Part shown: piece after piece, positions 8,621-16,567 of the stretch
Numbering within the stretch: the first letter of the stretch is position 1
Layout of the letters: every line of letters starts with the position of its first letter
From: an uncultured Clostridia bacterium
GTDB lineage: Bacteria; Bacillota; Clostridia; TANB77; CAG-508
Length of the DNA: 24,038 bases
Reading direction: 5' to 3'
Assembly: GCA_947631725.1 (NCBI GenBank)
Contig: CANRML010000008.1
Coordinates: 1-24,038 of the forward strand
The notes under the pieces: model-generated
Databases searched by the model: none
Seen by the model: the letters and a program-made list of their open reading frames with translations, nothing else
Told to the model about the DNA's origin: nothing
Made by a program: the position numbers and the translations under genes

Positions 8621-8650
8621 TTGATTAATGTATTAGTTTCTTGATATAAT
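8621..8650 (+). promoter_or_regulatory. Promoter of the rhuM-like gene
   Basis: TTGATT (8621-8626), an 18-nt spacer and TATAAT (8645-8650) with a TG one base upstream. It begins 5 nt after the second 28-bp repeat. Confidence 0.7.
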
Positions 8651-8681
8651 ACAAACATAAGTTTTATAGGAGGCGATGCTT

Positions 8682-9041
8682 TTGGAAGAATTATCTAAAG
8701 GAGATTTAATTATTTATGAAGACGAAAATAATAAAATAGAAATAGAAGCTTTTTTATATGACGAGACAATTTGGTTACCACTTAACAAAATCGCAGAATT
8801 GTTTGAAAAAGACAAATCTACGATAAGTGAACATATAAAAAATATATATGAAGAAGAATTAGAGAGAAATTGAACTGTTGGAAAATTCCCAACAGTTCAA
8901 ATTGAAGGTAATAGAAGTGTTAGCAGAAACATTGATTATTATAATTTAGACTTAATAATAGCGGTTGGATATAGAACAAACTCAAAAAAAGCTACGAAGT
9001 TTAGACAATGGGCAACACAAGTTTTAAAATCATATATTTAA
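8682..9041 (+). pseudogene. RhuM-family protein, interrupted and truncated
   Basis: The first part (IIYEDENNKIEIEAFLYDETIWLPLNKIAELFEKDKSTISEHI..) is the DNA-binding-like N-terminus of RhuM proteins, found on pathogenicity islands and accessory DNA; their function is not established. An in-frame TGA (8871-8873) follows ELERN. The same frame then continues with the family sequence TVGKFPTVQIEGNRSV, IDYYNLDLIIAVGYR and KFRQWATQVLKSYI up to TAA 9039-9041. Full RhuM proteins run to over 300 residues, so the 3' part is also missing. TTG 8682 is preferred as start over ATG 8676 because AGGAGG (8668-8673) would lie only 2 nt from the latter. The family residue at the TGA is probably Ser (TCA), one substitution away. 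Promoter and ribosome site are intact, so the decay may be recent. Confidence 0.8.
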
Positions 9042-9135
9042 AGAATAATTCAAAAAGCTTGATAAAGCAACTAATATGAATAAAACCTCCTGAATTTGGA
9101 AATACTAGAAAAAATGGGATATATGGAGGTAAAAA

Positions 9136-9742
9136 ATGAATAAAGTCATTATTACTATTCTAAGCATAATTGTTTTAATGATTTCTATATTAGTAGGAAT
9201 TCAAGTTTTTAAAACACAAAATAACAATGTTACTGAACATCAGATAGCACAAATATCAGAAGAAATAGAAGATGATTGTACAGAAGAGTGGAAGGAACTC
9301 TATGAACAAAATACAATGAATTTACAAGTAAATACACAAGAAGACATTAGATTATCACCAAATTGCAGTTTTACATTTCAAACTCATTATACAGGATGTG
9401 GGCATACAAGTAGAAAATATATGAATATACCTCAGCAATTAGTTAATAAAACAGAAGAAGAATTACAAGAACTATATAATGATTGGAAAATTACAACATT
9501 TACGGCTAATGAAGTTATTTTAGAAAAAGAAGAAACTGGGGGATGTGGAGAACATTATATTCTAAGAGATGTTGATGGCAAAATTGTAATATATGTCATA
9601 AAAGATGGAAAAGAAGAAGAATATGAAAAGACAGAAATCTCTACAGATTATTTAACAGAAACAGATAAGATAACAATGAAAGAAGGTTTAAAAGTTAACC
9701 GGAAAAGAGAACTTAAATCAAGCAATTGAAGATTTTGAATAA
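9136..9742 (+). CDS. BofC-like C-terminal domain membrane protein, read through a +1 shift at CGG (9700)
   Basis: A 201-residue protein with one N-terminal membrane anchor (residues about 5-25), an extracytoplasmic middle part with several Cys (DDC, NC, GCG, GGCGE), and a C-terminal part (about 125-200: ILRDVDGKIVIYVIKDGKEE.., TDYLTETDKITMKEGLKVN) resembling the BofC C-terminal domain of clostridial proteins. In Bacillus BofC acts in forespore signalling, but a sporulation role here is unproven. The plain frame ends at TGA 9727-9729 after RKRELKSSN. Skipping the C of CGG 9700-9702 gives GKENLNQAIEDFE and TAA 9740-9742, which matches the expected helix and ends right before the terminator. GGAGG (9125-9129) lies 6 nt before the ATG. 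Confidence 0.65.
9700..9702 (+). other. In-frame CGG with inferred +1 frameshift in the BofC-like gene
   Basis: GTT AAC CGG AAA AGA GAA in the plain frame becomes GTT AAC GGA AAA GAG AAC TTA AAT CAA when the C is skipped. Codon 189; 12 further residues follow the Gly. Confidence 0.7.
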
Positions 9743-9743
9743 C

Positions 9744-9771
9744 AAAAAAGGAAGCTTTTACTTCCTTTTTT
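9744..9771. terminator. Bidirectional terminator between the BofC-like gene and pgsA
   Basis: AAAAAAGGAAG pairs with CTTCCTTTTTT around a 6-nt loop, with U-tracts in both directions. The pgsA stop codon lies in the loop and stem. Confidence 0.9.
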
Positions 9772-10348
9772 TGATTACAACTTCTTGTTTTTCCTTTTTT
9801 AAATCACTTTTATCAATAAATCCATCTTTATATAAATACTTTACATACATAACAAGTGCAAATATAGTTACGATTATTGCAATACAATAAATAATCATAT
9901 CCAAATACATCCATAAACCACTAAAGCCAAATTCAGTATTTATTAAAGAAAGTACAATAGCTAGGTAAAAAAGTACAGTCGCAAGTTTTCCATACCATTT
10001 ACTATATACAACAACATCTTTTCCATAAAGGAAAGAAGCACCTACAATCATAATAAGCTCTTTTAAGATTACAATAACAAGAATCCAAAAAGGTATAATG
10101 TTTTTAAATACTAAAGTTGATAATACAGAAATTTGTGTTAACTTATCTGCTAGTGGATCCATTAATTTTCCAAAAGTGGAAATCAAATTATACTTTCTTG
10201 CTATGCTTCCATCAAGAATATCTGTAAGCCCTGATAGTGAAAAGAAAGCAAAAGCATATAAATAATTACCTGTAAATATACAAAATAGAATAACAGGAAT
10301 TAAGATAAAGCGAAAAATAGTTAATATATTTGGTATGTGTTTTAACAT
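9758..10348 (-). CDS. pgsA: CDP-diacylglycerol-glycerol-3-phosphate 3-phosphatidyltransferase-like enzyme
   Basis: A 196-residue membrane enzyme of the CDP-alcohol phosphatidyltransferase family. The complete signature is present: Asp43, Asp46-Gly47, Ala50-Arg51, Gly60, Asp64 and Asp68 (D-x2-DG-x2-AR-x8-G-x3-D-x3-D). About six hydrophobic segments and a Lys-rich cytoplasmic tail fit the family. It probably makes phosphatidylglycerol phosphate; a cardiolipin-type or other alcohol substrate cannot be excluded from sequence alone. TAAGGAG precedes the ATG. The gene starts 12 nt after the clpE stop, so the two are co-transcribed on the minus strand and end at the bidirectional terminator. Confidence 0.9.
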   Translation of the reverse strand: MLKHIPNILTIFRFILIPVILFCIFTGNYLYAFAFFSLSGLTDILDGSIARKYNLISTFGKLMDPLADKLTQISVLSTLVFKNIIPFWILVIVILKELIMIVGASFLYGKDVVVYSKWYGKLATVLFYLAIVLSLINTEFGFSGLWMYLDMIIYCIAIIVTIFALVMYVKYLYKDGFIDKSDLKKEKQEVVIKKRK

Positions 10349-10360
10349 TTTTTATACTCC

Positions 10361-12727
10361 TTAATTTTCAGTGTTAAAAGTTAATTCATTATTTTTAAAA
10401 TCAATATTTATTGTTTGACCATTTACAATTTCACCTTTTAATATCTTTTCAGAAATTTCATCTTCTATATATCTTTGTATAGCTCTTCTTAAAGGCCTTG
10501 CACCAAATTTAATATTTGTACCTTTTTCTAAAATGAAATGTTTTGCATTATCTGAAACTACCATTGAAATGTCTTTTTCTTGCAAAGCTTTTGAAGTTTC
10601 TTTTAACATTAAATCAACAATTTGTATTAATTCATGTTCTGTAAGTGAATCAAATACTACAATCTCGTCAACACGGTTCAAGAATTCAGGTCTAAAAGTA
10701 TTTTTTAGATTATCTTCTATTTTACTTTTATCAACAGTTTGTTTTCCAAAACCTATTGAATTATTGTTTAAATTAGAACCTGCATTTGAAGTCATAATAA
10801 TTATAGTATTTGCAAAACTAACAGAATTTCCTTGACTATCTGTTAATTTACCATCATCTAATACTTGTAGTAAAATATTGAAAATATCTGGATGAGCTTT
10901 TTCAATTTCGTCTAATAAAATTATAGAATATGGTTTTCTTTTTACTTTATCAGTTAATTGACCAGCATCATCATATCCAACATATCCTGGAGGTGCACCA
11001 ATTAACTTTGAAGTTGAGTGACTTTCCATATATTCAGACATATCAATACGTATCATAGCATCTTCTTTTCCAAACATTTCATATGCTAAACTTTTGGCAA
11101 GTTCTGTTTTTCCAACACCTGTAGGACCAACAAATATAAAAGAAGGTGGTCTTTTAGCACTTTGCAATCCTGCACGATTTCTACGAATAGTTCTAGCAAC
11201 ACTGCTTACAGCTTCTTGTTGTCCAATAATTCTTTTATGAAGATTTGTCTCTAAATTCAATAATTTCTGAGTTTCAGCTTCTGTTATTTTTTTAACAGGA
11301 ATTTTAGTCCAATTTTCAATAACTGTTGCAATATCTTGTACAGTTAAATTTTTTAGTTGAAGTCCTGAATTTATAGTATCAATTTGTTCAATCAATTGAC
11401 ACTCTCTTGTTTTTAAATCAGCAGCCTTTTGATAATCTTCAGTTGAATCAGCAGCTATTACTTCTTCTTTTTCAGCCTGAACATCGGCTAATTCTTTTTT
11501 TAACATTTCTAGTTTATATAACTCTTTATTTTCTAAATTTATTCTAGAACAAGCTTCATCCAAAATATCTATTGCTTTATCTGGTAAGAAGCGGTCATGT
11601 ATATATTTTTCAGACATAATAACAGCTTGTTTAATTACATCAGAAGAAATTTTTACCTTGTGATATTCTTCATAATATTTTTTAATACCTTCCAAGATAC
11701 CAATAGAATCTTCAATATTTGGTTCTTCTACTATAACTTGTTGAAATCTACGCTCTAAAGCAGAATCCTTTTCAATATATTTGCGATATTCTTTTAGAGT
11801 AGTTGTACCAATTAATTGAATTTCTCCATTAGATAAAGCTGGTTTTAAAATATTTGCAGCATTCATAGAATGCTCTCCATCACCTGCACCAATTATATTA
11901 TGAATTTCGTCAATTACTAAAATTATATTTCCAAACTGTTTACACTCATCAATAATTCCCTTCATACGTGCTTCAAATTGCCCTCTAAACTGTGTTCCTG
12001 CAATAACAGAAGTCATATCTAAAAGATAAACTTCTTTATTTAATAATTTTGCAGGTACATTTTGATTTGCAATTTTAATTGCTAAACCTTGTGCAATGGC
12101 TGTTTTACCTACACCAGGTTCTCCAATTAAGCATGGATTATTTTTTGAACGTCTATTTAAAATTTGAACAATTCTTTGAATTTCCTTATCACGACCAATT
12201 ATAATATCCAATTCTCCATTTTTTGCTTTATTTGTAAGATTTGTGCCAAATGTATCTAAGTATTTTTTCTTTTTACTTTGCTTTTGATTTTTCTTTTTTT
12301 CTACTTTAACTTTTTTTCTAGAATTTCCTTGAGGGTCAACAGATGTAGAACTATTTTTACCAAACATTTCTGAGAAGATACTACCTATAGGGATGGCAGC
12401 ACCAGCAATTTTGGGACCATCTATATTTTCAATACCATCATCATTTAAATCATCTGTACCAAAAGTAATTGCTCCATCAAGTTTTCCTAAATCTTCTAAA
12501 TTGATATTTTCAGCAAAATCTTTAAACATTGTCTCAAACTGATTTTTCATTTCATCTATATTAACAGTGCCTTTTGACAAAATATCATTTTGTCTAGCCA
12601 ATGTATCAACAGGGTCAATTCCTTGCTCTTTAGCACAATTAAAGCATAAACCTTCTAACTCTTTAGAGTGAGGGTCTTTTTCAAAAAATAATACAGCAGG
12701 ATTTTTATGACATTTTGAACATAACAT
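10361..12727 (-). CDS. clpE: ClpE-type AAA+ unfoldase (Hsp100)
   Basis: A 788-residue two-ring ATPase that unfolds proteins, probably for ClpP. Order: N-terminal four-Cys zinc finger (Cys3, Cys6, Cys28, Cys31), a low-complexity Lys-rich linker (about 137-156), D1 with Walker A GEPGVGKT (202-209) and Walker B ILVIDE (269-274), a middle helical region with a UVR-like segment (about 410-450), D2 with Walker A GPTGVGKT (534-541) and LLDE, and the ClpP-docking IGF tripeptide (658-660). The zinc finger in place of Clp N-repeats identifies ClpE rather than ClpC. Two in-frame ATG codons exist: the upstream one (12742) lies in the Shine-Dalgarno GAGGA, so 12727 is preferred. The promoter is one of two nearly identical divergent promoters. 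Confidence 0.9.
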   Translation of the reverse strand: MLCSKCHKNPAVLFFEKDPHSKELEGLCFNCAKEQGIDPVDTLARQNDILSKGTVNIDEMKNQFETMFKDFAENINLEDLGKLDGAITFGTDDLNDDGIENIDGPKIAGAAIPIGSIFSEMFGKNSSTSVDPQGNSRKKVKVEKKKNQKQSKKKKYLDTFGTNLTNKAKNGELDIIIGRDKEIQRIVQILNRRSKNNPCLIGEPGVGKTAIAQGLAIKIANQNVPAKLLNKEVYLLDMTSVIAGTQFRGQFEARMKGIIDECKQFGNIILVIDEIHNIIGAGDGEHSMNAANILKPALSNGEIQLIGTTTLKEYRKYIEKDSALERRFQQVIVEEPNIEDSIGILEGIKKYYEEYHKVKISSDVIKQAVIMSEKYIHDRFLPDKAIDILDEACSRINLENKELYKLEMLKKELADVQAEKEEVIAADSTEDYQKAADLKTRECQLIEQIDTINSGLQLKNLTVQDIATVIENWTKIPVKKITEAETQKLLNLETNLHKRIIGQQEAVSSVARTIRRNRAGLQSAKRPPSFIFVGPTGVGKTELAKSLAYEMFGKEDAMIRIDMSEYMESHSTSKLIGAPPGYVGYDDAGQLTDKVKRKPYSIILLDEIEKAHPDIFNILLQVLDDGKLTDSQGNSVSFANTIIIMTSNAGSNLNNNSIGFGKQTVDKSKIEDNLKNTFRPEFLNRVDEIVVFDSLTEHELIQIVDLMLKETSKALQEKDISMVVSDNAKHFILEKGTNIKFGARPLRRAIQRYIEDEISEKILKGEIVNGQTINIDFKNNELTFNTEN

Positions 12728-12763
12728 ATTTTTATTCCTCATTTCTTATAATATAACATATAT

Positions 12764-12792
12764 ATAATACCGCAAATTTGTTAAATAGTCAA
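12764..12792 (-). promoter_or_regulatory. Promoter of clpE-pgsA
   Basis: On the minus strand, TTGACT (12792-12787), a 17-nt spacer and TATTAT (12769-12764). Its -35 lies in the left arm of a 15-bp inverted repeat shared with the divergent promoter. Confidence 0.8.
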
Positions 12793-12835
12793 TAAAAATG
12801 AAGAATTTTAAGGCAATAGGTTATTGACTATTTAA
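12781..12835. repeat. 15-bp inverted repeat covering two divergent -35 elements
   Basis: TTAAATAGTCAATAA (12781-12795) is the exact reverse complement of TTATTGACTATTTAA (12821-12835), with 25 nt between. Each arm carries the TTGACT -35 of an outward promoter. The pattern suggests a shared operator, perhaps for a heat-shock repressor such as CtsR, whose sites resemble TTTGACC repeats, but the match is partial. Confidence 0.8.
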
Positions 12836-12852
12836 GAAAGAAATGGTATTAT
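12824..12852 (+). promoter_or_regulatory. Promoter of the DUF3298-like gene
   Basis: TTGACT (12824-12829), a 17-nt spacer and TATTAT (12847-12852) with TG one base upstream. It matches the divergent clpE promoter in -35, -10 and the ATTTAA that starts the spacer. Confidence 0.8.
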
Positions 12853-12910
12853 TAACCTATAAACTTAAAGAAAAATTTAATCGAATTACAAGAGAGGAAA
12901 AGATATAAGG

Positions 12911-13747
12911 ATGAACGTTATATTACCGAAGCAATATAGAGTTAGCAAAACTGATATAATAATATATACATTAGCAATTATTGTATGTGTTGTAGCTTTA
13001 ACAGTTATAATAACTATGCAATTTTTAGGTGAAGGCATATTTCATAAAAACCAAATTCAAATAGCAACACAGGAAGAAATGTTAAAACTAAAAACAGAAT
13101 TTGATAATATGTTTTCAAACCAATTTGAAGGTGAAGAAGAAGGCTTTTCAAAAAAAGATAGTAATAAATCAGTAGTATTTACAAATTATGAAAATACAAA
13201 TAATGTAGAAGGTGATTATACTTTAAATGTTCATATTCCTGAAATAAATAGTGAAGACGAAAATCTACTTAAATTAAATAAAGAAATAGCAGAAACATAT
13301 AAAGAACAGACAAGTAATATATTAGCAACAACAGGAAAACAGATGATATATTCTGTACAATATATTTCACATATTGAAAATAAAATTTTAACTTTAATTA
13401 TTCGTTCAAATATAAAACAAGGAAATCAAGCACAAAAAACAGTTTTACAAACTTATAATTATGATTTAGAGAATAAAAAAATGATAAATCTAGAAGAAAT
13501 GCTAACAAAACTAAATTATGAAAAAAATGATGTACAAGAAAAAATTAAAGAAGAAATTGTAAAAGAAGAAAAGAATTCAAAGAACCTACAAGAACTTGGA
13601 TATGCAATTTATGTGAGAGACAGCCAATCAGATATTTATAATATAGAAAATACAGAACAATTTTTTATACACAAAGGTAAATTATATATTATATATTGCT
13701 ATGGAAATTATGATTTAACAAGTGAAATGGATTTTATAATTTTATAA
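12911..13747 (+). CDS. Membrane-anchored protein with DUF4163/DUF3298-like ectodomain
   Basis: A 278-residue protein with a short cytoplasmic N-terminus, one membrane segment (about residues 17-40) and a large outside part. DYTLNVHIPEI..LLKLNKEIAETYKEQ (about 102-140) resembles the DUF4163 part of RsiV and PdaC relatives, and the end (EQFFIHKGKLYIIYCYGNYDL) resembles DUF3298. In characterised relatives this pair of domains binds lysozyme or wall fragments. The match is by motif memory and only moderate. It has its own promoter, paired back to back with the clpE promoter, and a bidirectional terminator follows at once. This suggests envelope stress, shared in timing with clpE; that link is inference. 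Confidence 0.6.
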   Translation: MNVILPKQYRVSKTDIIIYTLAIIVCVVALTVIITMQFLGEGIFHKNQIQIATQEEMLKLKTEFDNMFSNQFEGEEEGFSKKDSNKSVVFTNYENTNNVEGDYTLNVHIPEINSEDENLLKLNKEIAETYKEQTSNILATTGKQMIYSVQYISHIENKILTLIIRSNIKQGNQAQKTVLQTYNYDLENKKMINLEEMLTKLNYEKNDVQEKIKEEIVKEEKNSKNLQELGYAIYVRDSQSDIYNIENTEQFFIHKGKLYIIYCYGNYDLTSEMDFIIL

Positions 13748-13748
13748 G

Positions 13749-13785
13749 AAAAAAGAAACTTCATTAATATCGAAGTTTCTTTTTT
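13749..13785. terminator. Bidirectional intrinsic terminator
   Basis: AAAAAAGAAACTTC and GAAGTTTCTTTTTT form a perfect 14-bp stem with a 9-nt loop; both directions have T runs. It closes the DUF3298-like gene and can stop htrA transcripts coming from the right. Confidence 0.92.
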
Positions 13786-13816
13786 CGTCGAAAATAAAAG
13801 GGGATAGTTTTTTAAG

Positions 13817-13840
13817 TAAATCAGTTTTCTTTCTGATTTA
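13817..13840. repeat. Small hairpin downstream of htrA
   Basis: TAAATCAG and CTGATTTA form a perfect 8-bp inverted repeat with an 8-nt loop. No T run follows on either strand, so it is not a standard terminator; it may be an RNA 3' end structure for htrA. Nothing else is visible between 13786 and 13900. Confidence 0.5.
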
Positions 13841-13900
13841 GATATATAATATCAATGATTTTTGTCCATTGTGTGAACTTATAGTGAATAATTTTCAAAA

Positions 13901-15163
13901 TTAAGGTTGTTCTCCTAATTTAATTGTAAATTCTTTTTCTTGACCATCACGATTTACTTTTATCTTCATTTCATCACCAATCTTGTGAGAATTTTTTATT
14001 TTATTTAAATCATCCATTTTAGTGATTTTTGTTCCATCTGCTTCAAAAATTATATCACCATTTTTTAATCCAGCTTTTTCAGCACTTGAAAAATCTTCAA
14101 CAGATTTTATATATACACCAACACTAAGAGGTAAATTATAATTTTTTGCAAGAGATTCAGTTAAATCAATACCAGTAATACCAATATATGGTCTTCTTAC
14201 TTTGCTAAATTCAATAAGTTGTGAAGTAACATCAGTTGTAGAATTGATTGGAATAGCAAATCCCATACCTTCAATACCAGTACCTGAAACTTTCAAAGTA
14301 TTTATTCCAATTACTTTTCCTTCATGATTAACTAAAGCGCCACCACTGTTTCCAGAATTTATAGCAGCATCTGTTTGAATTAGTGTATATTTCTTTCCAT
14401 CAGAATCTGTAACTTCACGATTAACAGCACTAACAATTCCACAAGTTACACTACTTTGCATACCAATAGGGTTACCAACAGCCATTGCAAATTCACCAAC
14501 TTTTATAGAGTCAGAATCAGCGAATTCAGCTTTTGATAAACCAGTTTTTTCAATTTTAATTACGGCTAAATCTGTTTGTTCATCTTTTCCTACAATTTTT
14601 GCATCATATTTTGTTTCATCATTAAATAGAGTAACTGTCAATTTTGTTGCTTCTGATACTTGATAATAAGAATTAGAGTTTTCTGAAGAATTTGCTACAA
14701 CATGATTATTAGTTAAAATATAGCCATCTTCACTAATAATTATTCCAGAGCCTGAAGCAGTAGCAGTAGAAGTAGCAGATCTACCAAACATTTCTAAAAG
14801 TGAATTATTTACAGTATATTCAATTTCAATACCAACTATTGAAGGTAAGATTTTATTAGCTGCATAAACTGAAGTATCAGAATAATTATTTAAATCAACT
14901 TGTGATACATAGCCATTAGACTTTGCAGTATTATCAGTATTTGTATTTTGTTGTATATTTGATGTTGTAGTAAAAATTTTAGAACGTATTGACGGAACAC
15001 CAAAACATGTACCTACGACAACGGCACAACCCAATGCACCACTGACAAAAGGAAAAATTACACTTTTCCCAAAACCTGAATTAATTTTTTTAGTATTATA
15101 TGAATTAGTAGTTGCTACTGTTTTGAAGTTAGCATTTTTGTTTTGACTTTCATTTTCTTCCAT
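13901..15163 (-). CDS. htrA: HtrA/DegP-like membrane serine protease with PDZ domain
   Basis: A 420-residue quality-control protease acting at the outside of the membrane. An N-terminal cytoplasmic stretch is followed by one membrane anchor (about 34-54), a Thr/Asn-rich linker, a trypsin-like domain with catalytic His154 (TNNHVV), Asp198 (QTDLAVI) and Ser273 (NSGNSGGAL), and one C-terminal PDZ domain (about 330-417, YIGITGIDL..GVYIKSVEDFSSAEKAGLK). All three catalytic residues are present. AGGAGGG precedes the ATG. It is a single-gene transcript on the minus strand with its own promoter. Confidence 0.93.
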   Translation of the reverse strand: MEENESQNKNANFKTVATTNSYNTKKINSGFGKSVIFPFVSGALGCAVVVGTCFGVPSIRSKIFTTTSNIQQNTNTDNTAKSNGYVSQVDLNNYSDTSVYAANKILPSIVGIEIEYTVNNSLLEMFGRSATSTATASGSGIIISEDGYILTNNHVVANSSENSNSYYQVSEATKLTVTLFNDETKYDAKIVGKDEQTDLAVIKIEKTGLSKAEFADSDSIKVGEFAMAVGNPIGMQSSVTCGIVSAVNREVTDSDGKKYTLIQTDAAINSGNSGGALVNHEGKVIGINTLKVSGTGIEGMGFAIPINSTTDVTSQLIEFSKVRRPYIGITGIDLTESLAKNYNLPLSVGVYIKSVEDFSSAEKAGLKNGDIIFEADGTKITKMDDLNKIKNSHKIGDEMKIKVNRDGQEKEFTIKLGEQP

Positions 15164-15199
15164 TGAAAATCCCTCCTAGTTTTATTTGATATTTATTTT

Positions 15200-15228
15200 A
15201 TCATATCTAAATTATAATTACAATACAA
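15200..15228 (-). promoter_or_regulatory. Probable promoter of htrA
   Basis: On the minus strand TTGTAT (15228-15223), a 17-nt spacer and TATGAT (15205-15200). A second TATAAT just upstream lacks a good -35. Confidence 0.6.
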
Positions 15229-15280
15229 TATTTATGTGAAAATTTTGTGAAAAAAATGTAATAATTCGGAGCAATTTCTA

Positions 15281-15309
15281 TTGAAAAAAATTAAGTTTCC
15301 ATATATAAT
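15281..15309 (+). promoter_or_regulatory. Promoter of the pilin-like gene and rnhB
   Basis: TTGAAA (15281-15286), a 17-nt spacer and TATAAT (15304-15309), 28 nt before the chosen ATG at 15338. Confidence 0.8.
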
Positions 15310-15337
15310 AAATAAAAAAAGAGAGGAAGGAAAAATA

Positions 15338-15883
15338 ATGCAAAACTTAAGAAGGAATAACAAAGGAATTACTTTACTTGTACTTGTAATAACAATTGTA
15401 ATATTAACAATAATAGTAGGAGTAAGTATGAAATATGGAATTGACACAATTACTTATACAACTTTTCAAAATACAAAAACAAATATGCTATTAATAGAGG
15501 CAAAAGCAAAAGAATATGTGGAAAATGCTAACTATAAATTAGGAATAAAACCTCAAGAAGCGACTGATGAAATGAAGGCAGAAGCGAGAAAAGAGCTTAA
15601 GGGAACTTTATTGACAAATTTAGAAGTCTTAGGTACTAGAGTTCAAGAAATAGGAATTAGTGAACAAGATGTACTAGATGGAAATGTATATAAATTAACA
15701 ACAGAGGACCTAGAGAAAATGAGCATCAGAGGTGTAGAATCTAATGACGAAAAAGGCTGGTATATTATTTTATATAATGTAGAAAATATAACGGCAAAAG
15801 TATACTACACTTATGGAGTAAAAGTAGGTAAACAAATAAAATATGCATTAGATGATATTAGAGACATAAATGTAAATGACTAA
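15338..15883 (+). CDS. Type IV pilin-like prepilin
   Basis: A 181-residue protein with a short basic leader MQNLRRNNKG, then a hydrophobic helix ITLLVLVITIVILTIIVGVS and a soluble rest. The KG/ITLLVLVIT junction is like a prepilin peptidase site. The usual Glu at position 5 of the mature protein is Val here, so it may be a pseudopilin-like or minor subunit, or a surface protein that borrows the pilin helix. The globular part has no recognised domain. Translation cannot begin at the upstream TTG at 15281, as that is the -35 element; GAGGAAGG (15323-15330) decides for ATG 15338. rnhB follows after 14 nt. No pilus assembly genes are in the window. Confidence 0.65.
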   Translation: MQNLRRNNKGITLLVLVITIVILTIIVGVSMKYGIDTITYTTFQNTKTNMLLIEAKAKEYVENANYKLGIKPQEATDEMKAEARKELKGTLLTNLEVLGTRVQEIGISEQDVLDGNVYKLTTEDLEKMSIRGVESNDEKGWYIILYNVENITAKVYYTYGVKVGKQIKYALDDIRDINVND

Positions 15884-15897
15884 AAAGAGGAATTTAT

Positions 15898-16530
15898 ATG
15901 AAGGAAAAGGAAATTGAAAGATTAAATAAACTAAAAGAAATAGAAGAAGAACTACATATAAGGGGCTTCAATAATATATGTGGAATAGATGAAGCAGGAA
16001 GAGGACCTTTAGCAGGACCAGTTGTAGTTGCTGGTGTTATTATGCCAAAAGACTCCTTTATAGAAGGAGTAAATGATTCTAAAAAGGTATCAGAAAAGAA
16101 AAGAGAAAAGCTTTATGATTTGATTATTGAAGAAGCTATTAGTTATTCAGTAGCAATAATTGGACAAGATGTTATTGATGATATAAACATTTTAAATGCA
16201 ACTAAACAAGGAGTAACAGAAGTAGTAGAAAAATTAGAAACTAAACCAGACTTGATTTTAGTTGATGCATTAGAACATATAAATACAAAAGGAATACCAT
16301 ATGAGGCAATTATAAAAGGAGATGCAAAATGTTATTCAATTGCAGCGGCTTCTATTATTGCTAAAGTAACGAGAGATAGAATTATGCGTGAGTGGGATGA
16401 GATATATCCACAATATGGCTTTATAAAACATAAAGGATATGGAACTAAAATGCATATGGATGCCATACGTGAATATGGACTAACACCAATTCATAGAAAA
16501 AGTTTTACTAAAAATTTGACAAAAATATAG
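15898..16530 (+). CDS. rnhB: Ribonuclease HII
   Basis: A 210-residue cytosolic nuclease that cuts the RNA strand of RNA-DNA hybrids and removes single ribonucleotides from DNA. The acidic active site is visible: Asp31-Glu32 in GIDEAGRGPLAGP, Asp123 in LVDAL and Asp142 in KGDAKCYSIAAASI. The C-terminal KHKGYGTKMHMDAIREYG and HRKSF segments are typical. Length is normal. AAGAGGAA precedes the ATG and the gene follows the pilin-like gene by 14 nt, so it shares that promoter. Its stop codon lies in the stem of the hairpin at 16525-16555. Confidence 0.95.
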   Translation: MKEKEIERLNKLKEIEEELHIRGFNNICGIDEAGRGPLAGPVVVAGVIMPKDSFIEGVNDSKKVSEKKREKLYDLIIEEAISYSVAIIGQDVIDDINILNATKQGVTEVVEKLETKPDLILVDALEHINTKGIPYEAIIKGDAKCYSIAAASIIAKVTRDRIMREWDEIYPQYGFIKHKGYGTKMHMDAIREYGLTPIHRKSFTKNLTKI

Positions 16531-16555
16531 GCACTTAAATTTTAAGTGCCTATAT
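16525..16555 (-). terminator. Palindromic hairpin, terminator for the minus-strand peptide gene
   Basis: ATATAGGCACTTAAA and its exact reverse complement flank a single T, a 15-bp inverted repeat. On the minus strand it is followed by TTTTTG, on the plus strand by no T run. It therefore fits as terminator for the gene at 16568-16678; it may also trim the 3' end of the rnhB mRNA. Confidence 0.75.
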
Positions 16556-16567
16556 GTAAAGATAAAA

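Noticed and set aside
8871..8873. TGA read as an amino acid in this organism
   Set aside because: TGA breaks only the rhuM-like gene, which is also truncated at its 3' end; Trp is encoded by TGG throughout. TGA is rare as a real stop (one case, 20034-20036, followed directly by TAA), so a reassignment cannot be fully excluded but is not supported.
16052..16070. Hairpin ACTCCTT/AAGGAGT inside rnhB
   Set aside because: It has only a four-T tract on the minus strand and no gene ending there; probably chance.
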